64,000 nt of DNA from Ichthyophis bannanicus (GCA_033557465.1 CM066044.1:193494184-193558183); one strand, 5' to 3'. Shown: positions 21,671-33,482, numbered from the stretch's first letter. A program made the numbers and translations. The notes: generated from the letters alone by a model not told the origin.

Positions 21671-23372
21671 GGGCCTGATATTCAAAGGATTTATGCTCCT
21701 AACTATTAGAGTTATACTCCTAAATTAGCCTCTTTGAAAATTGACTAGGGCTAAGTGCCGAAATATTTTCTTAAGATTTCACTAAACTCTTAAATTTAGG
21801 AGTATAAAATAGTGGGAAGCAATGGGGGGAGAATTTAGGGTGAGGAAAAGAAGTTGGGAGCTTAGCACAGATTTTCAGCACTAGGTACCTAAATTAGGCT
21901 CATAAATCTAGGCAAATGAGTGGCAGGCCTAAATTTAGGAGCCGCGTTTAGCGGGGATGGACGCCTGGGTCGGACATCCATCCCTGCTAAACACCCGGGA
22001 CCGTATCCCCTGCCCAAAGCTCCCTGCACGGACAAAGAAGATGTGTAGGGAGCTCTGGATGGGGGACTTCCTGTCTCCTGGAAGTGCACCCTTCTTTTCA
22101 TTTGCCCCTGAAACTGGTTTAACACTTAGGGGCTCACTCTCCATAAGGAATGAGGCTGCTGAATGCTGAGCTCTTAGCTTGCTTCTGGAAAGCAGAAAAA
22201 AGGGGAAAAAAGACCCTTTCCCCTGTGCTAGTCTCGTGGAATCACCATTAGGGGTTGCAAGACTAGCACGAGGTTAGCTCAGCTCCATTTTGAAGACTGC
22301 TGGAGCTGAAGCACGAGCGGAGAGGGACCGCTCCTGCCCCAATCACCCCTAGACCACCATTGATGATCCATTTAGGCACCGGGTAAGTGCTGGGTGAGGG
22401 GGGGGGGGAGCTTGCATTCTCTGAAGTTGGCAGGCCCCTTTGCAAGCCCTCCATAACCAGAAAGCTTTCTAGCCATGGTGGTCTTGAAATGGTGTCCCGA
22501 TTAGGGGAGGGGGATGTTGAGTAGGGGAGGGGGAAAAGTTAACAGGGAGGGACACATTTTGATAGGGTTGATTGCAGGTGGGGCCATCATTGGGGGGGGG
22601 GCTATTTGGCAGCTGTGTGTGCCCCTCTGCATTTACCGCACAGGTTTTGCACCTACCGTCTGGTGTTTCCTGAGAAACACTCGCGATAGGTGTAAAGCCC
22701 TACTGCACTTTAGTAAAATACCCCCAAAGTGTTACTCCAGGAACTATACTTCAATCAAAACGAGGCTCATGAATGGTTAAAGGAGTTATGGAGATGAAGA
22801 GAGTATGGGACATTCCCATTCTCAATTTCTGACCAATAAAAAGCTGAATGCAAGACGACCAAACATAGTGGCAAAGAACGTCAGGATGGCACTACTTATA
22901 CGCTGCCAGTTTTCAATGATCTTGGAGGGAAAGGAAGAAGATCCTCAACTACTAGGAAATGTAGCCAGAGACCAAGAAAATGTGGCAGAAAGATACAAAA
23001 ATATCTCCCATCATAACGAGAACCACAGGCCCGATTCAAAAGCAACCTCCCAGCACTTCTTGATAAGTTTCTTATACATGTTACATCTTATGCACTCCAG
23101 AAGTAAGCTCCCTTTGGCACGATGCAAGTACTACGGTGAGCATTAGCAATAAATTTGAGAGTCCGAGATCATACTCCATCAGTGGTGAAAGTTCTAGTGA
23201 GGGACCCCCAAGCAAAATTTTGCTGAGGGCCTCCCTACGTTGCTCCCCATGAAGCAACTCCCCCCACAGTGGCGGTGATGGTGGTGCAACACCCTTCCCA
23301 TCACCCTTCCCCCTTCCCAACACCCTTCATCCTCTTTCACTTCCCCCTCACTCCAGTGGCAGTGGCCCTGTG
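21671..23372. other. Small foldback pieces, otherwise unassigned
   Basis: 21671-21755 is a small foldback (GGGGCCTGATATTCAAAGG .. CCTCTTTGAAAATTGACTAGGGC). A hairpin with CCCCTGTGCTAGTCTCGTG / GACTAGCACGAGG lies at 22218-22274. A TTTAGTAAAATACCCCC end lies near 22711-22730. From 23150 to 23372 the sequence is C-rich, and it continues after the L1 insertion at 29594. No gene is supported. Confidence 0.4.
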
Positions 23373-23758
23373 CAACAAACTTACTTTATTTCAAATCATT
23401 TTTATTGAGTTTTCATAGGTACAGAGAGAAACAGGGCTCAGAGACAACCAGCAGCATAACATAACAAAATAACATAACAAAATAGAGGTCTTCCCATCAG
23501 CCCAATACGTACATACAACACAAATCAGAACAATCGGGAAATCTTAAACCAGTCAGAGTTAACAACATAGCAATTCCATAACAATTCCCCCATCCCCCCC
23601 CCCCTCACCCCAAGTCCCTAGCTAAATCACTCTGGAAAGAAAACCCCAGCCTCGCCCCCCACCCCAAACCCCTCACCCCCCACCCCCCCGAGAGCACAGA
23701 CATGCAGCCCAAAACTCCGCTCATGGGTTACCACCACTACATCCAAGTATAAGTGACA

Positions 23759-26700
23759 TCACCTGCCACCGGTCAGCTCCCCTCCATCTATCACTGTCTC
23801 CCCAAGGAGCCCACGGGTGGAGAAATAGTGCTCCGTGACCCCTCTCCAAATATTATCACAGGTCACCCGTTGCTTATCCCCCAAAAGTCTCGCTGTGCGC
23901 ATCTCATGGCCTCTCAGAGTTAAGAGAGCTCTGCACCACTCCCTAAGGCTCGGGGGTCGGGCGTCTAGCCAATGTCGTAGGATGCACTGTTTCACAATCA
24001 GGAAAGCTCTAGTATAGAGTTGCCTCGTAGCCACACAACTGGGGTCCGCTACAGAATCAGCTCCAGGCAGTCCCCCACCCCCAAGAGGCCCATCAGATAA
24101 ATCCTGAGGTAGCTCCCGGGAGTCCACACCACACACCCCAAATAAACACCATTCATACGTGAGATCCCCTCGCACAGGTCTACATGCGCGCAGCTCAGCA
24201 TAGATCTCCCCCCAAAACTGAGTGATCCGTGGCAACTCCAAAAACGGTGGAATAAGGTCCCCTTATAAGTGTCACATAGCTGACAGACATCAGTCGAGAG
24301 CACCTTCATCTTAAACGCCCACGTGTTGGGTACATATGCCCTCCACAGCAGTTTGTATTGGATTTCGCGTAATTTAACGGATTCCGAGAGGAGCTTTATA
24401 TGTTGGAAAGCAATCTGGAGCATCTCAAGCTTAAGGGACAAACTATCGGCTATGCACCACTTGCGTGTCAGGTGCGTCAACGAAGTCCAGTCCCCCCCAG
24501 GACAACACTCCTCACGCCAAGTGCGGAGCGAAAACTTGCCTTCGACGTCCGCTATGAGATCCCATACCCCTTTATTCCGAAACTGAAAACCCCTAATCCG
24601 CTGAAGTGTCTGTATATAGTGTCGTACTTGCAGGTAGAAGTAAAAAGAAGGAGACGCAAGCTTATAGCGCCGCTGCAAAGTTTGAAAGGAGTCCAACTCC
24701 CCCTGAGATTGCATCCTCAATTGACCCAGGTGTCCAAGGCTAGCCTCGGTCCAACTGCCCGGCAATCCTCCCCGGCATCCCGGTACAAAGTCGGCATTAC
24801 CTCTCAAAGGCAGACACTCTGTACTCTTCCACGGCTCGCGCTTCTTCTGACACATGAAACGCCACGCCTGGCTCAATGCACTAAAGTAGACCGAGTGTCG
24901 CCAGAAATACGGCAAGCCCACCGGAGGGCTATGTAACAAGTAAGCCGGATGATAGGGCGCCGAGAGGTGTTCTATCAACTCCCAGGGTAGGACTCCTTCT
25001 CCACCCAAGATCAAATTCCGCAAGGGGCGCAATAGAGCAAGAAAGTTATAATCCCGGATTGAAAAAAGCCCGAGTCCCCCTTCCTCCCTATTACTCATCA
25101 AAACTGCTAACGAGATCCGTGCTTTCCTACCTCTCCACAGAAAGTGGCTGAGGTATCGCTGGAATAAAATGACATCACAATCGCCGCAACCACAAAGGCA
25201 AATGCCGTAACAGATATATCCAACGGGGAACCTCCATCATCTGAAATAAAGCAAGGCGCCCCATAAGCGAGAGAGGGAGGTCGCGCCACCGATACAAGAC
25301 ATCCGCCATCCTCCGCAGCATGGGGCGGATATTAACCTCATACAATCTTGAGATCTGATCTGGGATCTGTATCCCCAAATAGCGAAACTCCCCAGTCGCC
25401 CAACGTAAAGGAAAGAGCCCTCTCCACTGTTTCTGCGCTCGCCCTCCTACATCTAACGCGACACACTTACTGAGGTTTATCCGGAGCCCCGAGAACGCGC
25501 CAAAACTCTGAATCACGTCCAAAGCGCGCTCCAGGGAAGGCTGAGGGTCGCACAAACACAAGAGCATATCGTCGGCAAACGCGCTGACCTTGATTCCCCC
25601 TTTCGGCCATTCAATCCCACGGATCCTTTCCTCCGCTATAAGGGTAAGGAGCAAAGGCTCCAATTGTAAGACAAATAATAGAGGCGAGAGTGGGCAACCT
25701 TGACGCGTACCCCTACGTAATTCAAAAGGTACCGAGGAGGTTCCCCCACTAGCCACACACGCCAGCGGTCCCGCATACAACGCTCTCACCCACGAAAGAA
25801 AGGCGCCTTCGAAACCAAATTTTTTAAGCGTTTCAAACATGTAAGTCCACGACACTCTGTCGAAAGCCTTCTCTGCATCAAGGCTCACTAGAAGTAAAGG
25901 CGTCCCCCGATGCAAACAATGTTCCATGCCCAGGAGCACCTTACTAATATTAGCAAAGGCATCCCGGCCTTTAACAAACCCCGATTGATGGGTACCAACA
26001 AGTCGGGGCAAAACCCCTTGCAACCGGGCCGCAAGGACCGAAGCCACCAATTTCATGTCATAGTTGATTAAAGAAATGGGGCGGTAAGATGCGGGGTCCT
26101 CCGGATCTCGGCCTTCCTTGGGTATAATAGTAATTGCCGCCGTTCGCATATCCCGCGGGTATGAGCCTCGTTCTTGCGCTTCCTGATACACTGCCATTAA
26201 AGTAGGTACGATATGGGGCATCAAGATCTTATAAAATTCTGCACCATATCCATCAGGGCCCGGCGCTTTGTGTGCTTTCCCTTTCGTTATCACTGCTTGG
26301 ATTTCTGCACCGGTTATCCGCGCATTCAGAATCTGAAGCTCAGCCTCCGTCACCCTAGGTAGCGGCACGGCCTCTAGAAACACTCTCTCGCGTTCTCTAT
26401 TTTGCTCCTCCGGTGTATATAAAGCCTGATAGTATTGACTAAACACCTGCACAATCTTCGGGAGGTCAGTTTGCTGCACCCCCTGACTATCCCGAATTCG
26501 AGTCACCCCCTGAATACCCCCTTTACGTTTAACCAGGCGCGCCAGTAGACGCCCCGATCGGTCCCCAAAACGAAACAATTGGTGGCGATAATACTGTAGC
26601 GACTGAACTGCCCGCTCATGGAGTATTTCATTCAGAGCTCTCTGCACTTCTAAATACGCCGAAATGTTCTGCGGTCGAGCCACCGCTGCTCGCTTTGCCT

Positions 26701-27667
26701 CCTGCAACTGGCTCGACAGCTCTATAAGCCGCGCGTTCAACCGCCTCCGCTCTCTCGCAACATACGCTATGATGTGTCCACGGAGCACTGCTTTCCCAGC
26801 CTCCCAGAAGGTCCCCACAGCCACCTCACTTGTGTCATTCCACCTACGATATTCCTCCCATTGATGGGTTAAATAAGCCCGGAAAGTCTCATCCTGCCAG
26901 AGGTGCCCCGGGAACGCCCAACGGACTCCTCCCGCAGCTCCCCCTCTCCAATCTAAGACCACTCTAGCATGATCAGACACTACTATGGGCGCAATTTCCA
27001 CTTTGACCACTTTCCCCACGCTAGCTCTCGAAATCAAGATGTAATCAATCCGGGACCAAGTTTGGTGTGCTCTCGACAGATGCGTATAGTCTCTCTCCCC
27101 ACCATGCAAGACCCTCCAGGAGTCAACTAGTCCCCCCAACTTACAGAGGTACTCTACCCCTTTATTGCGCCAAGCCCCAGGAGAGCCCCCACCAGCGGAT
27201 CTATCCAATAGCGGATCATGCGGGCAATTAAAATCTCCCGCTAGTATCAAAGGTACCTTCGGGGCCCCTAACACTTTTCCCAGGAGTAGCTGAAAAAACC
27301 GATGGTCATATATATTTGGGGCATAAATGTTTCCCAGAAGTAACTCCTGTCCCTGTATCTTGGCATGTAAAAAGAGGAACCGCCCATTCGGATCCGCCTC
27401 CTCTCTAATCACCTCCATTGTCACACCTCTATGGACCAAAATCGCCACTCCACGCTTCTTTACCTTCGTGGAAGCGGCATATACCTGCCCCACCCAATCT
27501 TTCTTTAACTTCTTGTGTTCAACCTCAGTTAAGTGGGTTTCTTGCAATAAAGCTATATGTGTACGCCCCTTCTTTAGGGCCTGAAGCATCTTCGTCCTCT
27601 TTACAGGCGTATTCAGCCCTCCTACATTCCAGGAAACCACACGCAGATCATCACACATTCCACTCAT
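23759..27667 (-). pseudogene. L1/Tx1 ORF2: endonuclease-reverse transcriptase, two frameshifts
   Basis: About 1,300 codons, the normal ORF2 length. The first 830 are open: AP endonuclease (WNVGGLN at 14-19, QETHL with E43, GDFN at 144-147, SRIDYI near 205-210, VSDH at 230-233) and reverse transcriptase (KAPGPDGYGAEFYK near 468-480, YRPISLINYD near 528, SLDAEKAFD with D597, GTRQGCPLSPLLF near 653, FADD at 697-700). Near 25175 a one-base shift moves translation into the frame LFQRYLSHFLWRGRK..MSNREEGGLGL. A second shift near 24235 leads to ITQFWGEIYAEL and the end. The C-terminal C-x2-C-x8-H-x4-C motif (CQLC..H..C) of L1 ORF2 is present. The protein would nick DNA and copy its own RNA; this copy cannot make a full product. 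Confidence 0.95.
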
Positions 27668-28560
27668 GCCATGTGCGCCTCATCCAACAGGACTCCCATG
27701 GATACCACTGTTCCGAGTCGCCCAGCCTCGACCCAGAACAGTCAAACAACAGTCTCTCCCACCAGGTGCACAGGTGTTCGGATATTGGGCGATGCTGTTT
27801 ACTACTCCCCAGCCACCACAGAACATATTCACTCACTACATGTACTGCACATTTACCCCCCCCCCCCCCACTAAGACCCCAGAACATCCACACGAAAGGT
27901 TCCCCCAAACCTCCCACCCTCCCTCCCCTACCCCGCCCGGGTCCCATCCCCCTCCCCATCTCTCCCCCTGGCCACCCACCCTCCCCCTTATCCCCCCCCA
28001 AGTTAAAACATGGTCTGCCACACGCCCGGCTAACTGCGCCAGGCTCGGGGCCCACTCCTGTGCGCAGCAGGGCCATCTCGCCTCCCCCACAAAGACACAT
28101 TACAACTCTCAAAGGACAGACCCCCTCCCCCACCCCTAATCATAAACAAAGCCAATGGAGTTCCCAACCAAACATGTGAGCTTAAATGGTCGGTGCCCCA
28201 GCCCCATAAAAACTCGCAGTGCACTACAACAGATGCACCCCATCAAGGGATCCCGACAATGGTACCCTCTCCTTAACAATACAGCAAACAGATAAAGAAT
28301 ATCAACATTATATACAATAGAGTCATATACCATTTACCATTCCTCCACCCACCGCATATCTCTTGACAAAAACCCCATTTGCACAGAAGTCTCAATACGC
28401 CGTGTGTGGACCACGGCCGCTCACGGCCACGCGGCGTCTCACCTAGACCCATCAATGAGGAATCTACCCAGGTCTCAGCTCTCCAAAGCCAATTGCGGTA
28501 GCCTTTCAGGACGGCTAGGCCAAGATAGATCCAAGATAGTCCCATAGGATATATGCCTCT
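27668..28560 (-). other. L1 inter-ORF region, about 0.9 kb
   Basis: Lies between the stop of ORF1 and the start of ORF2. In the sense orientation it is G-rich (several GGGG tracts, for example opposite 27855-27870 and 27905-28000). Open frames in it on both strands have no domain and are low-complexity. The length is unusual compared with the short spacers of mammalian L1. Confidence 0.7.
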
Positions 28561-29400
28561 TCAAGCCGTAGACATCGGGTCCCCCAGGCTCTCCATAAAC
28601 TTCCGGGCTGCTGCCACCGTGGTGAAGACATGATTCCGCCCCTCATGAAGCACTCGTAGCGTCGCGGGGAAGGCAAGTGTGAACCGGAGTTGCTGCTGGA
28701 ACAGAGCAGCGCAAAAGGGGGAGAACTCCTTGCGTTTTGCCGCTACAGAGGCCGAATAGTCCTGGAATAAGAGAACTTGGTGATTGTCCAGCATCAAGGA
28801 TCTCTTCTTGCGGTATGCCTGGAGTACTTGCCATTTGTGCTGGAAGTTCAGGATGCGAGCTATCACAACCCGGGGCTGCTGCGAATTCTCCGACTAGGGC
28901 CCAATACGGTGTACCCGCTCAACTTTGATTTCTCCCACCAGCTGCTCCAATCCAAGCTCTTTGGGCAGCCAAGCCTCCACCAGCGCCTGTAACAAGCTCT
29001 CGGTGTGTGCTTCTGGAATGCCCACTAACCGCAGATTGTTTCTTCGGGAGCGATTTTCTAAATCGTCCACTTTTTCTTTTAGGGCCTCAATAGTCTTCTG
29101 CATGGCAGCGTGTTCACGTGTCTGCAGTCCCTCGGCCTCCTCAATCGCGGACACCCGGTGCTCAAGTTCTTCGACCCGTTGCCCGAATTCAGCCAGGGAC
29201 TCTCCGACCGCCTCAAGCTTAGTCAGGATTCGATCGAATTTCGGCTCCAAGAATTTAGCGACCTCTTTCGCCAGTTCTTCTGAGCTCGACTCCACACTTT
29301 CCGCACCCGGCGATTGCGGCGGGTTCAGAGTGGACGCCATCTTGCTAGCGGAGGCAGCCCCCGACTTCGCCGCTTTTTCCCCGCTCCTTCTTGGCCGCAA
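28561..29400 (-). pseudogene. L1/Tx1 ORF1: coiled-coil RNA-binding protein, one in-frame stop
   Basis: About 280 codons. After a basic N-terminus (MRPRRSGEKAAK) there is a heptad-rich stretch (about residues 40-110, ending IEALKEKVDDLENRSRRNN), then NLRLVGIPE, the hallmark at the coiled-coil/RRM boundary of L1 ORF1p, and VERVHRIGP. The frame is stopped by TAG at 28894-28896 but continues in the same frame with VVIARILNFQHKWQVLQAYRKK, HQVLLFQDYS and FPATLRVLH, the rest of the RRM and C-terminal domain. ORF1p normally trimerises and coats the element RNA. Only the single stop breaks this copy; readthrough or a sequencing error cannot be judged here. Confidence 0.9.
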
Positions 29401-29580
29401 GAGGCATGGCGGAGAGTAAGGAGTTGATCCACACCTTCAGCAACCCTTACGGTTTTAGCCCCGGTGTTTTGGTGGGGTTCTAATCCAGGGGGGAGGTCAA
29501 AAAATCAACAGAAAGGCGAGATAGCCCCGGAGCAAGGAGAGACACGTCTCACCCGCTCATGCGTCACGTGGTTCCCCCAA

Positions 29581-29745
29581 CAAACTTACTTTAATCTGCT
29601 TGTCATGCTGCCTCCATCCCAGGTCCAGAGGTGTTCCTCCAGAGCTGAAGTCTTGTGGTATCGCAGAACTTTGGCCCAAGAGGAACATCTCCTTGGACTG
29701 GAATGAAGGCAGCGTAGCAAACAGATTAAAGTAACTTTGCCACGC
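29581..29745. repeat. Hairpin interrupted by the L1 insertion
   Basis: Arms 29581-29650 (ACTTACTTTAATCTG..CTGCCT..CCAGGTCCAGAGGTGTTCCTC) and about 29672-29745 (GAGGAACATCTCCTTGGACTGG..AGGCAG..CAGATTAAAGTAA) are inverses. The L1 target site is in the outer part of the left arm. Together with the C-rich sequence at 23280-23372 this resembles the hairpin-plus-minisatellite bodies of the hAT elements. Confidence 0.75.
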
Positions 29746-30887
29746 GGCCATGCGTGTTCCCTTCCTGCCTGGCCTCCCCCTCGCATTGCGGGTCCTGCTT
29801 GGGCAGAATGGATGCACTGTACGTCACAAAACTGGGCTTAGGAGTGAGGTTCATGACTTTTACAGTATGCACAAAACCAACCCATTTGGAGATATTGCCT
29901 TAGAAGCCCAGCTAGAATATTTCTTGAGGCATGATTTCAGGACTGCTCTGAATGGCGGCACAGGAAAACTTTAACACCTGACACTGGGGACTTAGTGGCA
30001 TCTGGGTCACAGAAGGTTGTCAAATAAAAAATGACAGTCCTTATTTTAAAGCTGAATTTCAAGTTGTATGTGAAAGAACTTTCAGAAAGGAGAACAGGCT
30101 GAAATGCTGTGATGTGGATTTAATAGCCCCTGGATCCTCGGTCTCTAAACGCACTGAGGATTCAGCCTGTTAAGTTAGAAATACACGTCTGATTTGCATT
30201 ATAGGTGGTGGTCTCCGAAGTCCATGGTGAAAAGACAGCCTGCATTCACATCATTAGCACGCCACATCCACATCCCTATGCAAACACTCCACAAATATTC
30301 ACACTGATGCTCTCAAACTGCTGGTTCCACAGCCACGCCTCACACATCCAAAGGTTTTACTGTGTATAGAAATGATCTTTAGATTTATACATAGTCATGA
30401 ATCTGCATATACATAAAGGCAAACTTGCTTTCTCTGGAATAGGAGGTGAGAGTGAGCAGGCAACAGCTGATCGAGGCAGGGGAGGTAAGAGAGAGTTTGC
30501 CAGTTTATCCTGAGGTCTGTGGAGAGGTGTCTGTAGGGCTTATCTTGGAGAATGTCAGCATGCGTGTGCCCTGTGAGACAGCCTCTCACAAGACATGAGG
30601 CCTGCTGTCACACAAGAGCTTGTAAACAGGGAGTGACAGCTGTCAGCAGGCACGCTATCCGCCTGTGATGAATGTGTCAGGAGGCTGAGCGCTCCAGAGA
30701 AAAGGACTCCAGCAAACATAGAAACAAGGATGCAAGGAGGAGGGAACGAAGCTCAGCTGAGAGAAGAGACATCTCCTCACCTCTGCAGCTTCGTGGCAGG
30801 ACACTCACAGACACCACTGGATTTATCATGGTAATGCTTATGTTTATTAGTGAATTCCCTGTACCACTATTGCATCACAGCAGGGCT
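29746..30887. other. No gene recognised; possible regulatory motifs
   Basis: Apparently unique sequence. Near 30620-30650 TGTAAACA (forkhead-like) is followed by the perfect palindrome TGACAGCTGTCA (TGIF/MEIS-like). ATGGTAATG near 30829 could be read as a start codon followed by a weak splice donor. These are motif coincidences until tested. Confidence 0.35.
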
Positions 30888-31110
30888 GACCCAAGGGTTT
30901 ATGACAACCTAGGTGAACCTTGAGACATGTATCCCCCCCCCCCCCATTCAGGGCTGGGCCAACCATCAGGCAAACTAGACTGTCACCTACGGTGGCAGCT
31001 TCTGCGGAGGGGGTGGCAGCAAAGAGCAAGGCATTAAAAGCTAAACAATAGATTCTGACAGGCGGGGGGAGGGGGGGCATAAGGCTTAAGATTTTCCTAG
31101 AGCACCAACA
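30888..31110 (-). mobile_element. hAT-like MITE remnants
   Basis: Two same-orientation CAGGGCTG starts (30888 CAGGGCTGACCCAAGGG and about 30950 CAGGGCTGGGCCAACC). From 30950 to about 31107 the sequence is the inverse of the element at 136-314 (shared GTTTGCCTGATGGTTGG, AGCTTCTG.GG, AAGCCTTATGC). A C run separates the two. Duplication boundaries are unclear. Confidence 0.5.
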
Positions 31111-32019
31111 CTTTGATTCAACTCTAGAGCTGGACTTGCCCCCTTGCCCCTCCCCCCCCCCCGGCATCTCCCTTTCTCTTACCTCCTGGGTGCCCAGCGT
31201 CTCTCGCTTCTCAACTTCACCAAGATGGCCAGCAACTCTGCCTCCCTATTCCCCACTCCAGGTGGCCGGCATCTCATCTCCCCTTCCTATCACTCCTTAG
31301 TCCAGCATCTCCCCTTCTCATGACCAGTGCAAGGCTATTGGTTACCGGAGGCAAACCATTAGCCTTATGCCCCGCCCCCCTCCCCGACATTCAACAATCA
31401 TGATCATCCCAACACCACCCCTCCCACAACAATTCTGTGAAAAGCTGCAATTGAACATCGTAATTTTAAATATTAAACTTGCTTTGTAGGCACGTGTATC
31501 CACTCCCCCTTCAGGGAGAAGAAAGTGCCGAGGGCTCTGAGTCTGTGGAACTGTCAGGCTCTATTATTTCACTTTGACTGCAGCAATTGCCTAGTCTTGT
31601 CAAATTGTTGGGCCAGCCCAGACCATTCTCTTCCTCTCTCATTCTCTCTCCCACCCCTATGCTGCTGTCAGCACCCTGCCTGGGCCACACTGAAGAGCTC
31701 TAAAGTGGGGCGCATGGTGCAGGGCCTCTGGCTGCAGGAATGCACTCAATCTCTGCTAGATCTTGCCCCCTCCAGCAGGACATTTGCACTTAAGGGATCA
31801 GGATTTAGCAGGACTTCAGCACCTGCACTCTAAGGTCCTGCAGTGTGCACACCACTTCACAATCCTTCAAGGTGGCCTGGGCAGAGGTAGGTGGAAGCAG
31901 AATATGGGCGGAAGCAAGCCCCGTTCTGCCGCGGCACCACCTCCCAAACTCTGCTATCCTATGAAGATCCCTAGTCTGCCTAATGATGGGGGCAACCCTG
32001 CATCAGAACTATTTGCAAT
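31111..32019. other. No gene recognised; one hAT-like fragment
   Basis: GACCAGTGCAAGGCTATTGG..GGCAAACC..TAGCCTTATGC at 31321-31370 resembles a hAT MITE end. The remainder is pyrimidine-rich or mixed sequence with no supported feature. Confidence 0.4.
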
Positions 32020-32075
32020 AGGACAATACTGCGTGCGTGGCGCTTTATAAGTGCTGAATAGTAGTAGTAGCAGTA
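32020..32075 (+). repeat. LINE-type 3' tail with TAG microsatellite
   Basis: GCGCTTTATAAGTGCTGAATAGTAGTAGTAGCAGTAAT has the form of an L2/CR1-group 3' end. Upstream coding is absent. Confidence 0.45.
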
Positions 32076-32136
32076 ATACAACATTCGTGCCTTATAAGAG
32101 TTACAATACAAAAAATTACAATACAATAGTACAGGT

Positions 32137-32352
32137 TATTGAGTAGCCTAATGGTTAGAGCACTGGCTTGGGAACCAAGAGACCAGGGTTCTATTCCCAC
32201 CAGCACTCCTCGTGGCCTTGGGCAAGTCACTTAACCCTCCATTACCTCAGAAAAATCCAAGTTATCAATGTCCCTGTTAAATGTGCATTAATAAGTTTTG
32301 ACTGGAATGATAAAGTGGTATTAAAAAAAACTGTTAAAAATACATAAATAAA
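32137..32352 (+). mobile_element. tRNA-derived SINE
   Basis: The head has pol III-like boxes: A-box region GTAGCCTAATGGTTAGAGCAC and B-box GGGTTCTATTCC. Next comes CTCGTGGCCTTGGGCAAGTCACTTAACCCTCC, a conserved body seen in MIR-like vertebrate SINEs, then an A/T-rich tail ending TACATAAATAAAAG. An inverted relative lies at 51866-52075. It depended on a LINE partner, probably L2-type judging by the tail. Confidence 0.8.
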
Positions 32353-32929
32353 AGTGCAGAGGGAGAAAGTAACCAAAAATGCTGAGAGAGTTTACTCATA
32401 TAGAGCTTGTATCATAGGCATATCCAACAACATTAAGGGGTATGTTTACTAAACCGTCTTAACGTTGCAGCTGTGGTTACGCACGATAACGCGGCGGTGC
32501 TGTTAAGGCACACTAACGCTGTGAAATCCGGGTCTGAAGGGTGGAGTAAGGCTTCCCAGAGGGTGGAGAGAAGGGGTCAATGGGCGGAGAGTGAGCGGGG
32601 AGAGGCTCCAGGCACACTAACGCTGTGAAATCCGGGTCTGAACACTAACGCCAGTGAAACCTTCGCATTAGGCACATTTGCAGGAAAGAGAAACCATTTA
32701 AGTCAGCAATGTGCAGCAAGGGCAGGGAAACCCAGAAAAGTGATAGTTGTGATACATGTGCAGGAACCAAAAAGGCAAATAAACATATAAAATGACCAGA
32801 ACCACATTTAAAATCCCAATAACCAAGCTGGCCAATAGTGATATTAATGATAAACATAAAGCAACACTACTGACAAAGCGTAAAAATTAAGATATCATGT
32901 TTGGAAGGGTCTATGCTCTGTCCCCCTAC

Positions 32930-33482
32930 AAAGTGAATGATCCCACATTGAAATAGCGCTGATCAGGGTTTCTGTCGTTTAGATTGGGCAGGTTTGTTAT
33001 GGCGTGCACATGTGCAGAAACAGCAGAGTGGGCACGTAGGAAAGGGCAACTGTACTGATGCTGTAAATGGGATTCAGGGGGCTGCAGGTGGCACATGCTG
33101 TGGTCCAGCTGGGGCACAGTGTGGACTAGGCAGATGCCTAGGTGGCACATAGGAATGCCAAAACTGTAAAGCAGCAAGACAGCAACTGACGAGGGTCCAA
33201 CATGGGCATGAGTGTGTGTCCCACAGTGTTATAGGGGATATTACCCAGCAGGTACCCCCCAAGGGCACATAACATTGGCAGGCGGTGCCGGGGGAAAGAG
33301 CGCATGTCCATGTAGGCACCCCTACCTGAGAACCCACACCACAGGCAGCTGCCTACCGGCACACTGGATGGCCTGGGACTGCGCACCACCAGCATAATGG
33401 CATGGCAGCATGGTGGCGGAGGGGTGCTGGTGGCGGAGGGGGCAGTGGCATCTGCCCACAGCAGACCATGGCCAAGCCCCAT
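32930..33482 (-). pseudogene. Probable decayed Harbinger transposase, C-terminal part
   Basis: One minus-strand frame reads MDMRSFPRHRLPMLCALGGYLLGNIPYNT, then LMPMLDPRQ. This resembles the DDE-region stretch of Harbinger transposases, where a D-R-LR-S..L segment is followed by GGYLLGDSGY and a LMTP..NP block. After a frame shift another reads LQPPESHLQHQ..FLRAHSAVSAHVHAITNLPNL, resembling the C-terminal LQ-x-P..HN segment. Catalytic Asp of GD appears as N here. Stops and shifts are many. The element's ends and TAA duplication support the family, but the protein match is by eye only. Confidence 0.4.

Larger units (their letters stand above)
23373..29593 (-). mobile_element. Full-length Tx1-like L1 retrotransposon with 16-bp TSD
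   Basis: A non-LTR retrotransposon of about 6.2 kb lies between exact copies of CAACAAACTTACTTTA (23373-23388 and 29578-29593), the signature of target-primed insertion. On the minus strand it has a 5' UTR (29401-29577), ORF1 (28561-29400), an unusually long inter-ORF segment of about 0.9 kb (27668-28560), ORF2 (23759-27667) and a 3' UTR of about 370 bp ending CAATAAAAATGATTTGAAA. The order matches L1/Tx1 elements of fish and amphibians. One in-frame stop in ORF1 and two single-step frame breaks in ORF2 are the only obvious damage. It landed in one arm of a hairpin that continues at 29594. Confidence 0.95.

Noticed and set aside
24400..24936. 178-codon plus-strand frame
   Set aside because: Antisense shadow of L1 ORF2, whose sense frame has clear conserved motifs.
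27418..28179. Long proline/serine-rich frames on the plus strand and a glycine-rich frame on the minus strand
   Set aside because: They fall in the C-rich/G-rich L1 inter-ORF spacer and the ORF2 antisense; low complexity and no recognisable domain.
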